Shown: positions 1 through 7,268, counted from the stretch's first letter. The stretch: DNA of 40,027 nt from Candidatus Niyogiibacteriota bacterium (GCA_016177385.1 JACOVJ010000054.1:1-40027); one strand, 5' to 3'. Program-made: numbers and translations. Notes: generated by a model from the sequence alone, not told the origin.

Positions 1-1
1 C

Positions 2-82
2 GTTCGGTCGCCCGATGACCTTGAGGATCTGATCCCTGCCGTTCTCGCTCGTTTTCCGCATCCGCCATGCAAAGTGGCATGA
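2..82 (+). CDS. possible 3' end of a gene cut by the window edge
   Basis: One frame is open from the window edge to a TGA at 80-82 and gives about 26 residues ending in ...FPHPPCKVA. A strong hairpin terminator follows at 148-180, as expected after a gene end. Too little is visible to name a product, and the stretch could be non-coding. The bases between 86 and 147 contain short inverted repeats (CGTAGA/TCTACG) but no convincing gene. Confidence 0.2.
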   Translation, partial: VRSPDDLEDLIPAVLARFPHPPCKVA

Positions 83-147
83 GATTTGCCGTCCCCTCGA
101 CATATCGTAGATCCTGAGCGTCTACGAAGGACTCGGGGCGGTCTAGA

Positions 148-180
148 AGTCCCGGCGCATCCGCGCCGGGACTATTTTTA
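148..180 (+). terminator. Rho-independent terminator
   Basis: A perfect 11-bp stem (AGTCCCGGCGC / GCGCCGGGACT) with a 4-nt loop is followed by ATTTTTA. It would end transcription entering from the left edge, before the small membrane protein gene at 246. Confidence 0.8.
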
Positions 181-202
181 TGCACACGGCGCGAAATTCC
201 TG

Positions 203-208
203 TATAAT
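203..208 (+). promoter_or_regulatory. putative -10 element (TATAAT)
   Basis: A consensus TATAAT lies about 38 nt before the chosen start of the small membrane protein gene and just after the upstream terminator. No clear -35 box is visible at the usual distance. Confidence 0.4.
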
Positions 209-245
209 GAAATCAACAAAGGCCGATTTTACTATTTGCATTTTT

Positions 246-449
246 ATGCTTCCACGACTTCCTCACAAAACATTTTTCACGGTCGTCATCGGCATTTTTA
301 CCGCGATCGCGATCTTGCACGGGCTTCGGGTATTTTATCAATGGCCAGCGGTTATCGGCGGATACGAGGTCCCGATGTGGCTCTCGTATGTCGCGGTCGC
401 GGTCGCGGCGTATCTGGCCTATCAGGCATCCCAGATCGCAAAGCACTAA
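246..449 (+). CDS. small two-helix membrane protein, unknown function
   Basis: The predicted 67-residue protein starts MLPRLPHKTFF. It has two hydrophobic segments, roughly residues 9-26 and 43-60, joined by a short polar stretch containing GGYEVP, and ends in a short basic tail (QIAKH). This gives a hairpin inner-membrane protein with no catalytic motif. The ATG at 246 is preferred because it follows the TATAAT at 203-208 and yields a compact protein; ATGs at 180 and 207 in the same frame lie upstream of or inside that box. No family is recognised. The next gene is 100 bp downstream on the same strand. Confidence 0.55.
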   Translation: MLPRLPHKTFFTVVIGIFTAIAILHGLRVFYQWPAVIGGYEVPMWLSYVAVAVAAYLAYQASQIAKH

Positions 450-549
450 GGGTTGCCCATATCTCGTTCCTAAGGGCTACCCTTGGGCGCTATTGCGCTT
501 CATTCTTATCCATGCTATCGTGATGGCGGATTTTTCGTAGGAGATTTCC

Positions 550-975
550 ATGAAAAACGTCATTCATCGGCTCCTTTGCGGGGCCTTGTTGATTCTTTTT
601 CTTGGGGCCATCGCATGGAAAGTGATTCCCCCGCTTTTCGTATCCACCAACGAGGTGGTGGCGATCGAAGACGTTTCGTTCCGGTCGCCCATGGCTGACC
701 TGCGGGGGACCACCCGACTTTTTCGCTTTCAGATCGTAATCGGCAATTCTACGCGTTGGATCCAGGTTCCTTTGGGGCAGGTCAAAATCGTTGCGCGCGA
801 GGATGGACAGAATGTCACGACTATTTCCGGCACGCGGTATAAGCGCAATACGGATGAGTGGTTGGAAGCGACCGTTTTGGTGCCGCCCGAAGACCTGAAA
901 ATGTGGGAAGAGCGGATGCGATTTTTCAACCCCGACTTTCCTGTGCGTATCGATCCGGAACTCGATCTTCGCTAG
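550..975 (+). CDS. anchored or secreted protein of unknown function
   Basis: The 141-residue protein has an N-terminal hydrophobic segment (about residues 7-27) that acts as a signal anchor, followed by a soluble domain of alternating polar and hydrophobic residues that suggests beta strands. The domain should lie outside the membrane. A good ribosome site (TAGGAGAT) sits 6 nt before the ATG. The C-terminus is acidic and ends IDPELDLR. I recognise no family or catalytic motif. A hairpin terminator follows immediately, so the gene is probably transcribed separately from the disulfide genes downstream. Confidence 0.6.
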   Translation: MKNVIHRLLCGALLILFLGAIAWKVIPPLFVSTNEVVAIEDVSFRSPMADLRGTTRLFRFQIVIGNSTRWIQVPLGQVKIVAREDGQNVTTISGTRYKRNTDEWLEATVLVPPEDLKMWEERMRFFNPDFPVRIDPELDLR

Positions 976-976
976 T

Positions 977-1028
977 CCCGCTCCGCCTCCGCCAATCGGC
1001 GGATGGCGGATGCGGGGCATTTCTTTTT
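977..1028 (+). terminator. GC-rich hairpin with T-run
   Basis: An imperfect stem (CCCGC-TCCGCC-TCCGCC against GGCGGA-TGGCGGA-TGCGGG) is followed by TTTCTTTTT. It starts 2 bp after the upstream stop codon. The repeated CCGCC/GGCGG core resembles a REP-type palindrome used as a terminator. Confidence 0.6.
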
Positions 1029-1041
1029 GTCCCAAAATATA

Positions 1042-1047
1042 TATAAT
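1042..1047 (+). promoter_or_regulatory. -10 element placed for a leaderless start
   Basis: TATAAT ends 6 nt before the ATG at 1054. With a start site about 7 nt after the box, the mRNA would begin at or beside the start codon. The same geometry recurs before many genes in this window. Confidence 0.5.
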
Positions 1048-1053
1048 AGGGGA

Positions 1054-1713
1054 ATGAAAAATTGGATGTGGGCGGTTGTGATCTTGGGTGCCTCCGTTCT
1101 CGGGTTTTTAGTGTTGATCGTCATGAGTTCGGGTTCCTCGCCGGCCCGCTTCGACGAAACTTCAGCGAGGCGAGCAGGCGGTGGCCCGGCATTGGTATTT
1201 GATGCGGCCGAATGGCTGCGCGGCGCGACCACCTCCACCGTGACGCTCGCGGAATACAGCGATTTTCAGTGTCCGGCATGCGGCGCGTGGGAACCGCAGC
1301 TTCAGGAGATCGTCCGGGATTACGGAGAGCGCATCCGGTTCATTTACCGGCATTTTCCGCTTCCCCAGCACGCGCAGGCGGAACTCGCGGCTTACGCTTC
1401 CGAAGCGGCCGGTCTTCAGGGAAAATTCTGGGAAATGCATGACGTGATTTTTGAGCGTCAGCGCGATTGGGCAGATAATCGTAATGCGCGCGACATTTTT
1501 ATGGACGCGGCGCGCACGCTGGGACTCGATATGGCGAAATTCGCCAACGATCTGGATTCGGACACCGTGCGTTCCGAAGTGGATAAGGACAAGAAGAGCG
1601 GGCTGGCGGCGCAGGTCAATGCAACGCCAACCTTTTTTGTAAATAGCGTGAAAGTCGAACCACGAAGTTCGGCGGAACTCCGAGCATTCCTCGATGACGC
1701 CCTTGCCCCCTAA
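1054..1713 (+). CDS. DsbA-like membrane-anchored thiol oxidoreductase
   Basis: The 219-residue protein has an N-terminal membrane anchor (about residues 6-24), a linker, and a DsbA-type thioredoxin domain with the active site FQCPAC (Cys73, Cys76). The later ATPTFF contains the cis-proline expected of the fold. It probably forms or transfers disulfide bonds in exported proteins. The ATG at 1054 is chosen because it follows TATAAT and a GGGGA stretch and starts directly before the anchor; an ATG at 1003 would lie before the promoter. It overlaps the following VKOR gene by 20 bp, so the two are probably co-expressed, with VKOR regenerating DsbA. Confidence 0.85.
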   Translation: MKNWMWAVVILGASVLGFLVLIVMSSGSSPARFDETSARRAGGGPALVFDAAEWLRGATTSTVTLAEYSDFQCPACGAWEPQLQEIVRDYGERIRFIYRHFPLPQHAQAELAAYASEAAGLQGKFWEMHDVIFERQRDWADNRNARDIFMDAARTLGLDMAKFANDLDSDTVRSEVDKDKKSGLAAQVNATPTFFVNSVKVEPRSSAELRAFLDDALAP

Positions 1714-2188
1714 AGCGCTTCTTCTCATTTTTTGTATTTTAAGTTTTCTCGGGTTCTTGGATGCGAGTTATTTGGCGCTTGAGCACTATCTGGGTTCGGT
1801 TCCCGCGTGTTCGTTTGTTAAGGGGTGCGAGATCGTAACAACAAGCCCGTATGCGACGCTTGAAGGGACGTGGGCGGCATTCCGTGGCCGGGAGCTCGTA
1901 TTTCTCGTTCCGCGCGGCATTTCCGTAGCACTTTTAGGAGCGCTTTACTACGGCGCGCTCTTTATGGCGGCCGCTGCATCATGGGGGCGCAGGGACGCGA
2001 TTTTTTTGCGACTCTTGCCGTTTACGGCCGTCGGGCTTCTGGCGGCCGCATGGTTCCTATCGCTTCAGGCATTCGTTCTTCAGGCGTTCTGCGTCTATTG
2101 CATTTTTTCCGCGGCGACCTCGACGGCGCTTTTCCTCGTTGCGCTCGCCCTGCTACAATGGAAGCGTAGATTACCAGCTAATATTTGA
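1694..2188 (+). CDS. VKOR-family integral membrane protein (first of three)
   Basis: The 164-residue protein has four or five hydrophobic helices and the cysteine arrangement of bacterial VKOR: a loop pair (Cys39, Cys45 in PACSFVKGCEIV) and a membrane CVYC motif (Cys133, Cys136), with the conserved serine region between them. VKOR proteins reoxidise DsbA-like partners and pass electrons to quinone. The 20-bp overlap with the DsbA-like gene supports that pairing. The start overlaps the end of the upstream gene, and no alternative start preserves the first helix. Confidence 0.85.
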   Translation: MTPLPPKALLLIFCILSFLGFLDASYLALEHYLGSVPACSFVKGCEIVTTSPYATLEGTWAAFRGRELVFLVPRGISVALLGALYYGALFMAAAASWGRRDAIFLRLLPFTAVGLLAAAWFLSLQAFVLQAFCVYCIFSAATSTALFLVALALLQWKRRLPANI

Positions 2189-2190
2189 TC

Positions 2191-2379
2191 ATGGGCTTTT
2201 TTGATTTCTTTTTGAAAAAATCGGAAGACGGCAAGACCGAATCCTATACGTGCGCGAAGTGCGGCAAGGAAAAGGATAAATCACAAGGAGTGTTCATTCA
2301 GGGCGGTTCGTCTTTTTGCTGTAAACAGTGTTGCGATACGGCGGCAGAAAAGAAAGAGGGGACATGCGAATTTTGCTGA
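2191..2379 (+). CDS. small cysteine-rich, zinc-ribbon-like protein
   Basis: The 62-residue protein begins MGFFDFFLKKS and contains CAKC, then FCCKQCC, and ends CEFC, giving eight cysteines. The spacing resembles a small zinc ribbon. A TACAAT box lies at 2154-2159. A TTG two codons upstream is possible, but the ATG is preferred. Its last codons overlap the start of the VKOR-thioredoxin fusion gene, so translation may be coupled. Because it sits between two VKOR genes a redox or metal-binding role is possible, but this rests on context only. Confidence 0.65.
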   Translation: MGFFDFFLKKSEDGKTESYTCAKCGKEKDKSQGVFIQGGSSFCCKQCCDTAAEKKEGTCEFC

Positions 2380-3194
2380 TGCGCGGGGAGTGGACGGTTG
2401 CGCGCTTGATGATCGCCATTCTCGCGCTCGCGGGAATCGGCATCATGTCGTATCTGACCTATCTGCACTACGCGAACGCGCAGTCTTTTTGCGATCTTTC
2501 GCAGGAGGTTTCGTGCGACGTCGTGACCACCAGTTTATATTCGGAGATATTCAAGATCCCGATCTCCATCGGGGGGCTGGCGTATTTTTTGCTGATTCTT
2601 TTTTTGGCGGCTTCGAATATCCCGAACGTGTTCCAGCTCCTGTTCATCTCGACGCTGTTGATGCTCATCCCGTCGCTTTTTTTATCGTTCCTTGAGGTTT
2701 TTGTCATTAAATCCGTTTGCATCCTTTGCGAAACGTCCAAAGTGCTCATGGTCGGTATTCTTGGTATCTCGGTATTTACATTGCGGCTTCCGGTCAGGAA
2801 ACTTGCGCGTTTGGCGGCTCCGATCGCGATCGCGGGAGTGGCGGCAGCCGGCATCATGTATTTTGCCCAGACCGGTACGGTAGCAAAAAAGGATTACAGC
2901 GCCTTGGTCGCGTGCCTGAACGAAAATGATGTCGTCTACTACAAATCTGTGCGCTGCAGCACCTGCCGTCGGCAGGAAAAACTATTAGGCGATGCTTACA
3001 AACAATTGAGTTCCGTTGAGTGCCACCCGGAGGGAGAAAATCCCCAGCCGGAATTATGCTTGGAAAAAGGCATCACCAAAACGCCGACCTTTTTGATTGA
3101 GGAAAACGGGAGGGAGGCGGGGCGGGCTGAGGGCCTTCAGCAAATAAAAGAGCTCGCGGTTTTCGGAAATTGCCCGTTAGAATTAGCGGAATAA
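2364..3194 (+). CDS. VKOR-thioredoxin-like fusion protein
   Basis: The 276-residue protein combines a VKOR membrane domain (Cys43 and Cys51 in the outer loop, CILC at 119-122) with a C-terminal thioredoxin-like domain after the last helix (CSTC at 198-201 and TPTFLI with the cis-proline). Such fusions place the disulfide-generating enzyme and its redox partner in one chain. The start at 2364 is preceded by AGAGGGG and overlaps the upstream mini-protein by 16 bp; an ATG at 2379 is an alternative. The extra C-terminal cysteines (CHPEG..., CLEKG, NCPLE) are not explained. Confidence 0.85.
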   Translation: MRILLMRGEWTVARLMIAILALAGIGIMSYLTYLHYANAQSFCDLSQEVSCDVVTTSLYSEIFKIPISIGGLAYFLLILFLAASNIPNVFQLLFISTLLMLIPSLFLSFLEVFVIKSVCILCETSKVLMVGILGISVFTLRLPVRKLARLAAPIAIAGVAAAGIMYFAQTGTVAKKDYSALVACLNENDVVYYKSVRCSTCRRQEKLLGDAYKQLSSVECHPEGENPQPELCLEKGITKTPTFLIEENGREAGRAEGLQQIKELAVFGNCPLELAE

Positions 3195-3196
3195 CC

Positions 3197-3916
3197 ATGT
3201 TCGGACAAGAACTCACGCTGGGAGTCGTCATCGTTGCCGCGCTTCTGGACAGCATCAATCCGTGCGTGCTCGGAGTGTTGATCTTTTTGATCGCGTTCAT
3301 GAGGCGGTTTTTCCGCAATGCACGAAAAATGCTTTTGGGCGGATTATTGTACACGGCTGTTGTTTATCTCACGTATTTGGCGCTTGGACTCGGGATCTTG
3401 CAGGCGACGCTGTCCATCGGTATTGCGACCGGCGTCTATTGGGCCGCCGCGCTCATCGCTATTGTGGCGGGACTTCTTGAGATCAAGGATTATTTTTGGT
3501 ACGGGAAAGGATTTTCGTTGCAGATGATCCCGGGAGCATCCGAACGCATCAGGCGGTATACGGCATGGATCGAGAGTTTGGAGGGGCGGCATCCGGTCGT
3601 GCTTTATGGCGTCACGGCGGCTTTAGGCGTTTTTGTCGTGCTGGTGGAGCTTCCGTGCACGGGCGCGCCGTATCTCGTGATCTTGGGGCTTTTGGCAAAA
3701 GGCGCGTATGCCTCGGCGGTCCCGCTTCTTCTTTTCTACAATTTCATTTTCATTCTGCCGCTTCTGGTCATTCTGGCGCTCGCGTATTTCGGGGTCGCAT
3801 CCGAACGGCTGGAGCGCTGGCGCAGCCAGCACCGCGAGTGGATGCGGCTTGCGGTCGGTATTTTTCTCCTCTGCCTCGGCTTTTACATGATCTATTCCCT
3901 CAACCCCATCTTTTAA
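3197..3916 (+). CDS. CcdA/DsbD-like membrane electron carrier
   Basis: The 239-residue protein has about six hydrophobic helices and two conserved cysteine motifs typical of the CcdA/DsbD transmembrane family: DSINPC in helix 1 and ELPCTGAPYL in the middle helix. The family carries reducing equivalents from cytoplasmic thioredoxin to the outside. Together with the VKOR and DsbA genes it gives opposing oxidising and reducing routes. The ATG at 3197 lies 2 bp after the upstream stop codon and keeps the operon tight. The gene ends 12 bp before a 74-bp palindromic element. Confidence 0.85.
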   Translation: MFGQELTLGVVIVAALLDSINPCVLGVLIFLIAFMRRFFRNARKMLLGGLLYTAVVYLTYLALGLGILQATLSIGIATGVYWAAALIAIVAGLLEIKDYFWYGKGFSLQMIPGASERIRRYTAWIESLEGRHPVVLYGVTAALGVFVVLVELPCTGAPYLVILGLLAKGAYASAVPLLLFYNFIFILPLLVILALAYFGVASERLERWRSQHREWMRLAVGIFLLCLGFYMIYSLNPIF

Positions 3917-3928
3917 CCCCCTTTAGAA

Positions 3929-4002
3929 CCCCGAGGGGAGTCCTTTGGGTGCATAAGCTGTGGATAAGTGCTAGTTATCCACACAAAGGACTCCCCTCGG
4001 GG
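3929..4002. repeat. 74-bp palindromic element with inverted DnaA-box-like motifs (copy 1)
   Basis: Perfect 19-bp terminal arms (left starting CCCCGAGGGGAGTCC, right its complement) enclose a core holding TGTGGATAA (3959-3967) and TTATCCACA (3975-3983), both matches to the consensus DnaA box in opposite orientation. Copies of identical length lie at 10663-10736 and 18211-18284. It sits between the CcdA-like and VKOR genes and is followed by a short T-run, so it may also act as a terminator. Confidence 0.85.
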
Positions 4003-4009
4003 ACTTTTT

Positions 4010-4432
4010 ATGACACCGCACGCGATTCTTTTTACACTCTCGGCCGTCGGTATTTCGGAGGCGGCGTATCTGATCCGTATGCGCCGCACGGCGCAGGCGC
4101 CGGTCTGTCCCATCGGCGAGAATTGCACAACGGTTCTTTCATCGAAGTACAATAGGATTTTCGGCGTTGTTCACAACGATGTCGCGGGACTCATTTCGTA
4201 TATTTTTATCGCATTCGCGGCGGCGTTTTTGGTCAATGGCGTGGAACCGGTCATCTGGTGGAGCCGCATGGTTCAGGTGTTGGTCGCATCGGGCGCGGTA
4301 TTTTCGCTCATTCTTTTATATCTGCAGTGGCGCGTCATCCGCGCGTGGTGCTTTTGGTGCGTGATGTCCGCATTCACGCTTTTCGGGATGCTCGCGGTCA
4401 TTCTGACGCAGGACCTTTTATCCATTTTATGA
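4010..4432 (+). CDS. VKOR-family membrane protein (third of three)
   Basis: The 140-residue protein has four hydrophobic helices, a loop cysteine pair (Cys33 and Cys39 in VCPIGENC) and a membrane CFWC motif (Cys114, Cys117). It is a compact VKOR domain without a thioredoxin fusion. The ATG at 4010 lies 8 nt after the palindromic element. An upstream ATG at 3968 would encode residues from within the repeat and is rejected. Why one locus needs three VKOR proteins is unclear; they may serve different partners. Confidence 0.8.
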   Translation: MTPHAILFTLSAVGISEAAYLIRMRRTAQAPVCPIGENCTTVLSSKYNRIFGVVHNDVAGLISYIFIAFAAAFLVNGVEPVIWWSRMVQVLVASGAVFSLILLYLQWRVIRAWCFWCVMSAFTLFGMLAVILTQDLLSIL

Positions 4433-4436
4433 TCAT

Positions 4437-4835
4437 ATGACGAATCAATCGTACGGCTTCCATATCGTTCGGGTCGGGCTCGGTATCACATTTTTGTGGG
4501 TCGGCGTTCTTATTTTTCAGGACCCTGCAGGGTGGGGCGGATTTGTTTTGCCGTGGGTGCGGGACCTGTTGCCGGTCCCGGTTGAGCAGGCGATGCTCGG
4601 GACCGCGGTTTTTGATATTGCCGTGGGCGGATTATTACTCGTGGGCGTGTGGGTGTGGTGGGCGGCGATTCTTGCGACCATTCATCTTGCGAGCGTGCTT
4701 ACGGTCGCAGGTATCGACCTCATCACGGTGCGCGATATCGGATTGCTTGCGGCCTCCTTCGCGCTCGCGGTCGCGACGTGGCCGGAGAAATATTCTCTGA
4801 AAAAACGGCCGCCATTTTCGCCCCCGATGCATTAA
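4437..4835 (+). CDS. DoxX-like small membrane protein
   Basis: The 132-residue protein has four hydrophobic helices, with GLGITFLWVGVLIF near the start and a conserved-looking GGLLLVGVWVWWAAI in the middle, ending in a basic and proline-rich tail (KKRPPFSPPMH). The pattern fits the DoxX/SURF4 superfamily of four-helix membrane proteins, some linked to redox balance. It lies 4 bp after the VKOR gene and ends at a bidirectional terminator, so it is probably the last gene of the disulfide operon. The family call is by overall pattern. Confidence 0.55.
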   Translation: MTNQSYGFHIVRVGLGITFLWVGVLIFQDPAGWGGFVLPWVRDLLPVPVEQAMLGTAVFDIAVGGLLLVGVWVWWAAILATIHLASVLTVAGIDLITVRDIGLLAASFALAVATWPEKYSLKKRPPFSPPMH

Positions 4836-4843
4836 AATCAAAA

Positions 4844-4878
4844 CCCCCGCTTCGCCGGTTGGCGAGGCGGGGGTTTTT
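4844..4878. terminator. bidirectional terminator
   Basis: The stem CCCCCGC/GCGGGGG, extended by TTCGCC/GGCGAG with a GGTT loop, is followed by TTTTT on the plus strand; on the minus strand GGGGG is followed by TTTTGATTTT. It separates the DoxX-like gene (plus) from the GNAT gene (minus), which converge here. Confidence 0.8.
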
Positions 4879-4880
4879 GC

Positions 4881-5462
4881 TTATAGTCCGTTTTCCTTCC
4901 CGAATTTTTCCCAGAAGGGTTCCCAGTTGTCGCGGAAGACGGCGGTTACGATCGTGTCGTGATAAGCCCCGTTTTTGAAATGATGCGCTTTTAGGAGGCC
5001 CTCCCTAACGAAACCGCATTTTTCTTGACATCGCAGGCTTCGGCCATTGAATGCGGAAACCGATGCGCAAATTTTGTGGAGATTGAGCGCATGGAATGCG
5101 TAATGTAGGACCAACATCAGGGCTTCGGTTCCGTACCCTTTGCCCCAGCAATCTTTTTCACCGATCATGAAGCCCATGGTGGCGGTTCGGTCCCTCCAGT
5201 GGATGTCATGGAGTCCGATTGTGCCGATTGGTTTATCGCCCGTTACAATAATGAAAATCGTATTCGTTTCTCTTCGCTTCGCGAGGCCTTCGAACCATTC
5301 GATTTCGCCAGTTTCCGTCATAGGAAGATAGGCGCCGATATACTGAAGGATTTCCATGTCGTTGATCCACCGAAGAAGCGTGGGGATGTCGGCACGTTCC
5401 GGCGGGCGCAAGACAACGCGTTTTCCGCGTAAGAATTCAACGGGGGGCATTAGCTTCGACAT
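4881..5462 (-). CDS. GNAT N-acetyltransferase, RimJ/RimL type
   Basis: The 193-residue protein begins with the typical LRGKRVVLRPPERADIP segment, has WINDMEI and a central GFMIGEKDCWGKGYGTEAL, which is the acetyl-CoA pyrophosphate-binding motif (Q/RxxGxG/A type), and ends with NGRSLRCQEKCGFVREG, the usual C-terminal GNAT signature. It would acetylate a protein N-terminus or a small-molecule amine; the substrate cannot be deduced. It is encoded alone on the minus strand, with its start 45 bp from the divergent dinB. Confidence 0.85.
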   Translation of the reverse strand: MSKLMPPVEFLRGKRVVLRPPERADIPTLLRWINDMEILQYIGAYLPMTETGEIEWFEGLAKRRETNTIFIIVTGDKPIGTIGLHDIHWRDRTATMGFMIGEKDCWGKGYGTEALMLVLHYAFHALNLHKICASVSAFNGRSLRCQEKCGFVREGLLKAHHFKNGAYHDTIVTAVFRDNWEPFWEKFGKENGL

Positions 5463-5507
5463 GCGGAACTCCTTTCTGGTTGTAAGAGAACTGATTCAAT
5501 TTATAGC

Positions 5508-6638
5508 ATGAATAGTAAAAAAGTCAATAATCGCATCATCGCGCACTTAGACCTCGACGCCTTTTTTGCGGCCGTCGAGGAGCGCGACCATCCGTGGCTT
5601 CAGGGTAAGCCGCTCGTGGTGGGCGCGGACCCGAACGGCGGGTGCGGGAGGGGTGTCGTTTCGACGGCGAGTTATGCCGCGCGCGCCTATGGTATCCGTT
5701 CGGCGATGCCGATTTCGAAGGCGTGGCAATTGTCCGAGGCGGCGCGCCGCGCCGGCAAAGAGCCCGCGACCTTTTTACTCGGCAACCACCATCGGTACGC
5801 CGAGGTTTCCGGCGCAGTAATGGAAATTGTTCGACACCGAGTGTCTAACATAGGGGCAACCGAGCAGAGTGGAATTGACGAGATTTACTGCGATTTAAGT
5901 TTTACGGAGTCGTTCGAAAACGCCGAGGTATTTGTTCGTAAAATAAAAAATGAAATACGGGAACGCGAATTTTTGACGATATCGGCGGGCATCGGGCCGA
6001 ATAAATTGATTGCGAAGATCGCATCGGAACGCCAAAAACCGGACGGGTTGACGCTCGTGCGTCCTGAACAAGTTCAGGATTTTTTGGATCCGCTTCCGGC
6101 GCGCGTCATCCCCGGCATCGGGCCGAAAACGGACGGGGCGCTCGCGAAAAATGGCGTCAAAACCATCCGCGATCTGCGCGCATTTAGTCGCGAAAAACTT
6201 ATCGAGCGGTTCGGCAAATGGGGGAGTGATTTATACAAAAAAGCGCGAGGTGAGGACGATTCTCCGGTGGAGGAATCGGATGAAATAAAATCGGTGGGTG
6301 AGCAGGAAACGTTTGAAACCGATACGCTCGAATTAGCGTTCGTTTGCGAACGGTTGAATGCATTATGCTCGGATGTGTTCCGGCGATTCTTGCGCGATGG
6401 ATTTAAAACATTCCGCACTATAGCGCTGACCGTGCGATTCGCGGATTTCCAAACGCAAAGCCGTGCGCATTCATTGAAAACGCCTGCTCGAACCGAATCC
6501 GTTTTACGGTTCGAGGCGCTCAAATCGCTCCTGCCGTTTTTTGATAAACGCGAAAATCCGCAGAGCAAAAAGCTCCGCCTGATCGGCGTGCGGGTGGAGA
6601 AGCTGTCTAAAACTTTTGACGGCCGTTCAAAGTTTTAG
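5508..6638 (+). CDS. dinB: DNA polymerase IV (Y-family translesion polymerase)
   Basis: The 376-residue protein shows the Y-family order: HLDLDAFFAAVEE at the N-terminus with catalytic aspartates 15 and 17, GIDEIYCDL (usually SIDEAY) with the catalytic Asp-Glu pair, a helix-hairpin-helix segment PARVIPGIGPKTDGAL, and a little-finger domain. It copies damaged DNA. A palindrome (5829-5849) encodes VRHRVSN just before the catalytic DE, making this loop a few residues longer than usual. The stop codon lies inside a second palindrome (6603-6642); beyond it the C-terminal sequence SKKIRLIGVRVEKL is encoded a second time, in a separate frame segment ending at TAA 6686-6688. The core looks intact. 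Confidence 0.9.
   Translation: MNSKKVNNRIIAHLDLDAFFAAVEERDHPWLQGKPLVVGADPNGGCGRGVVSTASYAARAYGIRSAMPISKAWQLSEAARRAGKEPATFLLGNHHRYAEVSGAVMEIVRHRVSNIGATEQSGIDEIYCDLSFTESFENAEVFVRKIKNEIREREFLTISAGIGPNKLIAKIASERQKPDGLTLVRPEQVQDFLDPLPARVIPGIGPKTDGALAKNGVKTIRDLRAFSREKLIERFGKWGSDLYKKARGEDDSPVEESDEIKSVGEQETFETDTLELAFVCERLNALCSDVFRRFLRDGFKTFRTIALTVRFADFQTQSRAHSLKTPARTESVLRFEALKSLLPFFDKRENPQSKKLRLIGVRVEKLSKTFDGRSKF
5829..5849. repeat. short palindrome inside dinB (core GACACCGAGTGTC)
   Basis: GTTCGACACCGAGTGTCTAAC forms a hairpin with stem GACAC/GTGTC. The same 13-bp core lies at 32532-32552 with swapped flanking bases. Inside dinB it is in frame and encodes extra residues before the catalytic site. 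Confidence 0.6.
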
Positions 6639-6642
6639 ACAG
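6603..6642. repeat. 40-bp hairpin at the dinB 3' end
   Basis: Arms of 18 bp (CTGTCTAAAACTTTTGAC and its near complement) enclose GGCC. The dinB stop codon lies within the right arm. A degraded relative (CTGTCTAAAAGAATGAAC...) is at about 7323-7362. Confidence 0.7.
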
Positions 6643-6692
6643 CAAGAAAATCCGCCTCATCGGCGTACGGGTCGAGAAACTTCAATAAAGTA

Positions 6693-6720
6693 TTGATTTT
6701 TTCTTGATTTGTGCTATAGT
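6693..6720 (+). promoter_or_regulatory. promoter of the gene at 6767
   Basis: TTGATT (6693-6698), a 16-nt spacer and TATAGT (6715-6720) preceded by TG give an extended -10 promoter. A 5' leader of about 40 nt with a GAGG ribosome site follows. Confidence 0.6.
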
Positions 6721-6766
6721 ATTCCGAACGCTCAGTTTGTACATTCACACAAAAAACAGAGGAATT

Positions 6767-7267
6767 ATGAGCGAAGAAACCGTGTCGCGGTTTGCATATT
6801 TTTTTCCTTTTCATGGAATGCCGCAAAAACTCAAAACAGTTTCGACGGGCAGCGGGACGCTATCATTGCGTCTCCCTGATGAGGTTGATCCACGCATCTT
6901 GGCCGTCGATCCGAAAGACCGGCGCGTCCTCATTGTTTTCGACGGCGTGATTCCTTCTGGTGGTCTGCCGCAAGCGTGCTCCATTTTGGATTCCGCTCCG
7001 TGCCGCGTTGTGCGTATTCAGACGGAACATGCGTATAAACAGCGTCATCCTGTTGAAGAGCCGTTGACGTATTCTGTACGGAAAATTAATGGCCGAATGT
7101 ACGCTGAACAGGAAATCGCTCGTCATATTCTGCTTTCGCCGCACAAAGAGTCCTGTCTTCGCCGATATCACAACAAAACCCTTCGCCCGCATTATGTTTG
7201 CTTGGAAATTTTGAATGGCAAAAAGGACGGATTGATCGTGCGACTGAGGCGCGTTTCAACGTATTAG
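6767..7267 (+). CDS. protein of unknown function
   Basis: The 166-residue protein begins MSEETVSRFAYFFPFHG. It is soluble, with no signal peptide or membrane helix, mixed alpha/beta composition, many arginines and histidines, and two central PxGGLPQ-type turns. The ATG at 6767 follows GAGGAATT and a good promoter; upstream in-frame starts would lie inside the promoter. A strong terminator lies 1 bp after the stop, so it is monocistronic. I recognise no family. Confidence 0.65.
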   Translation: MSEETVSRFAYFFPFHGMPQKLKTVSTGSGTLSLRLPDEVDPRILAVDPKDRRVLIVFDGVIPSGGLPQACSILDSAPCRVVRIQTEHAYKQRHPVEEPLTYSVRKINGRMYAEQEIARHILLSPHKESCLRRYHNKTLRPHYVCLEILNGKKDGLIVRLRRVSTY

Positions 7268-7268
7268 C

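Noticed and set aside
86..523. 145-codon open frame at the left edge
   Set aside because: It runs through a strong terminator and over the small membrane protein gene in another frame, and its composition is arginine-rich as in shadow frames.
3929..4002. Replication origin
   Set aside because: The DnaA-box-like sites are only paired inside a dispersed palindrome, and no dnaA, dnaN or AT-rich unwinding region is nearby.
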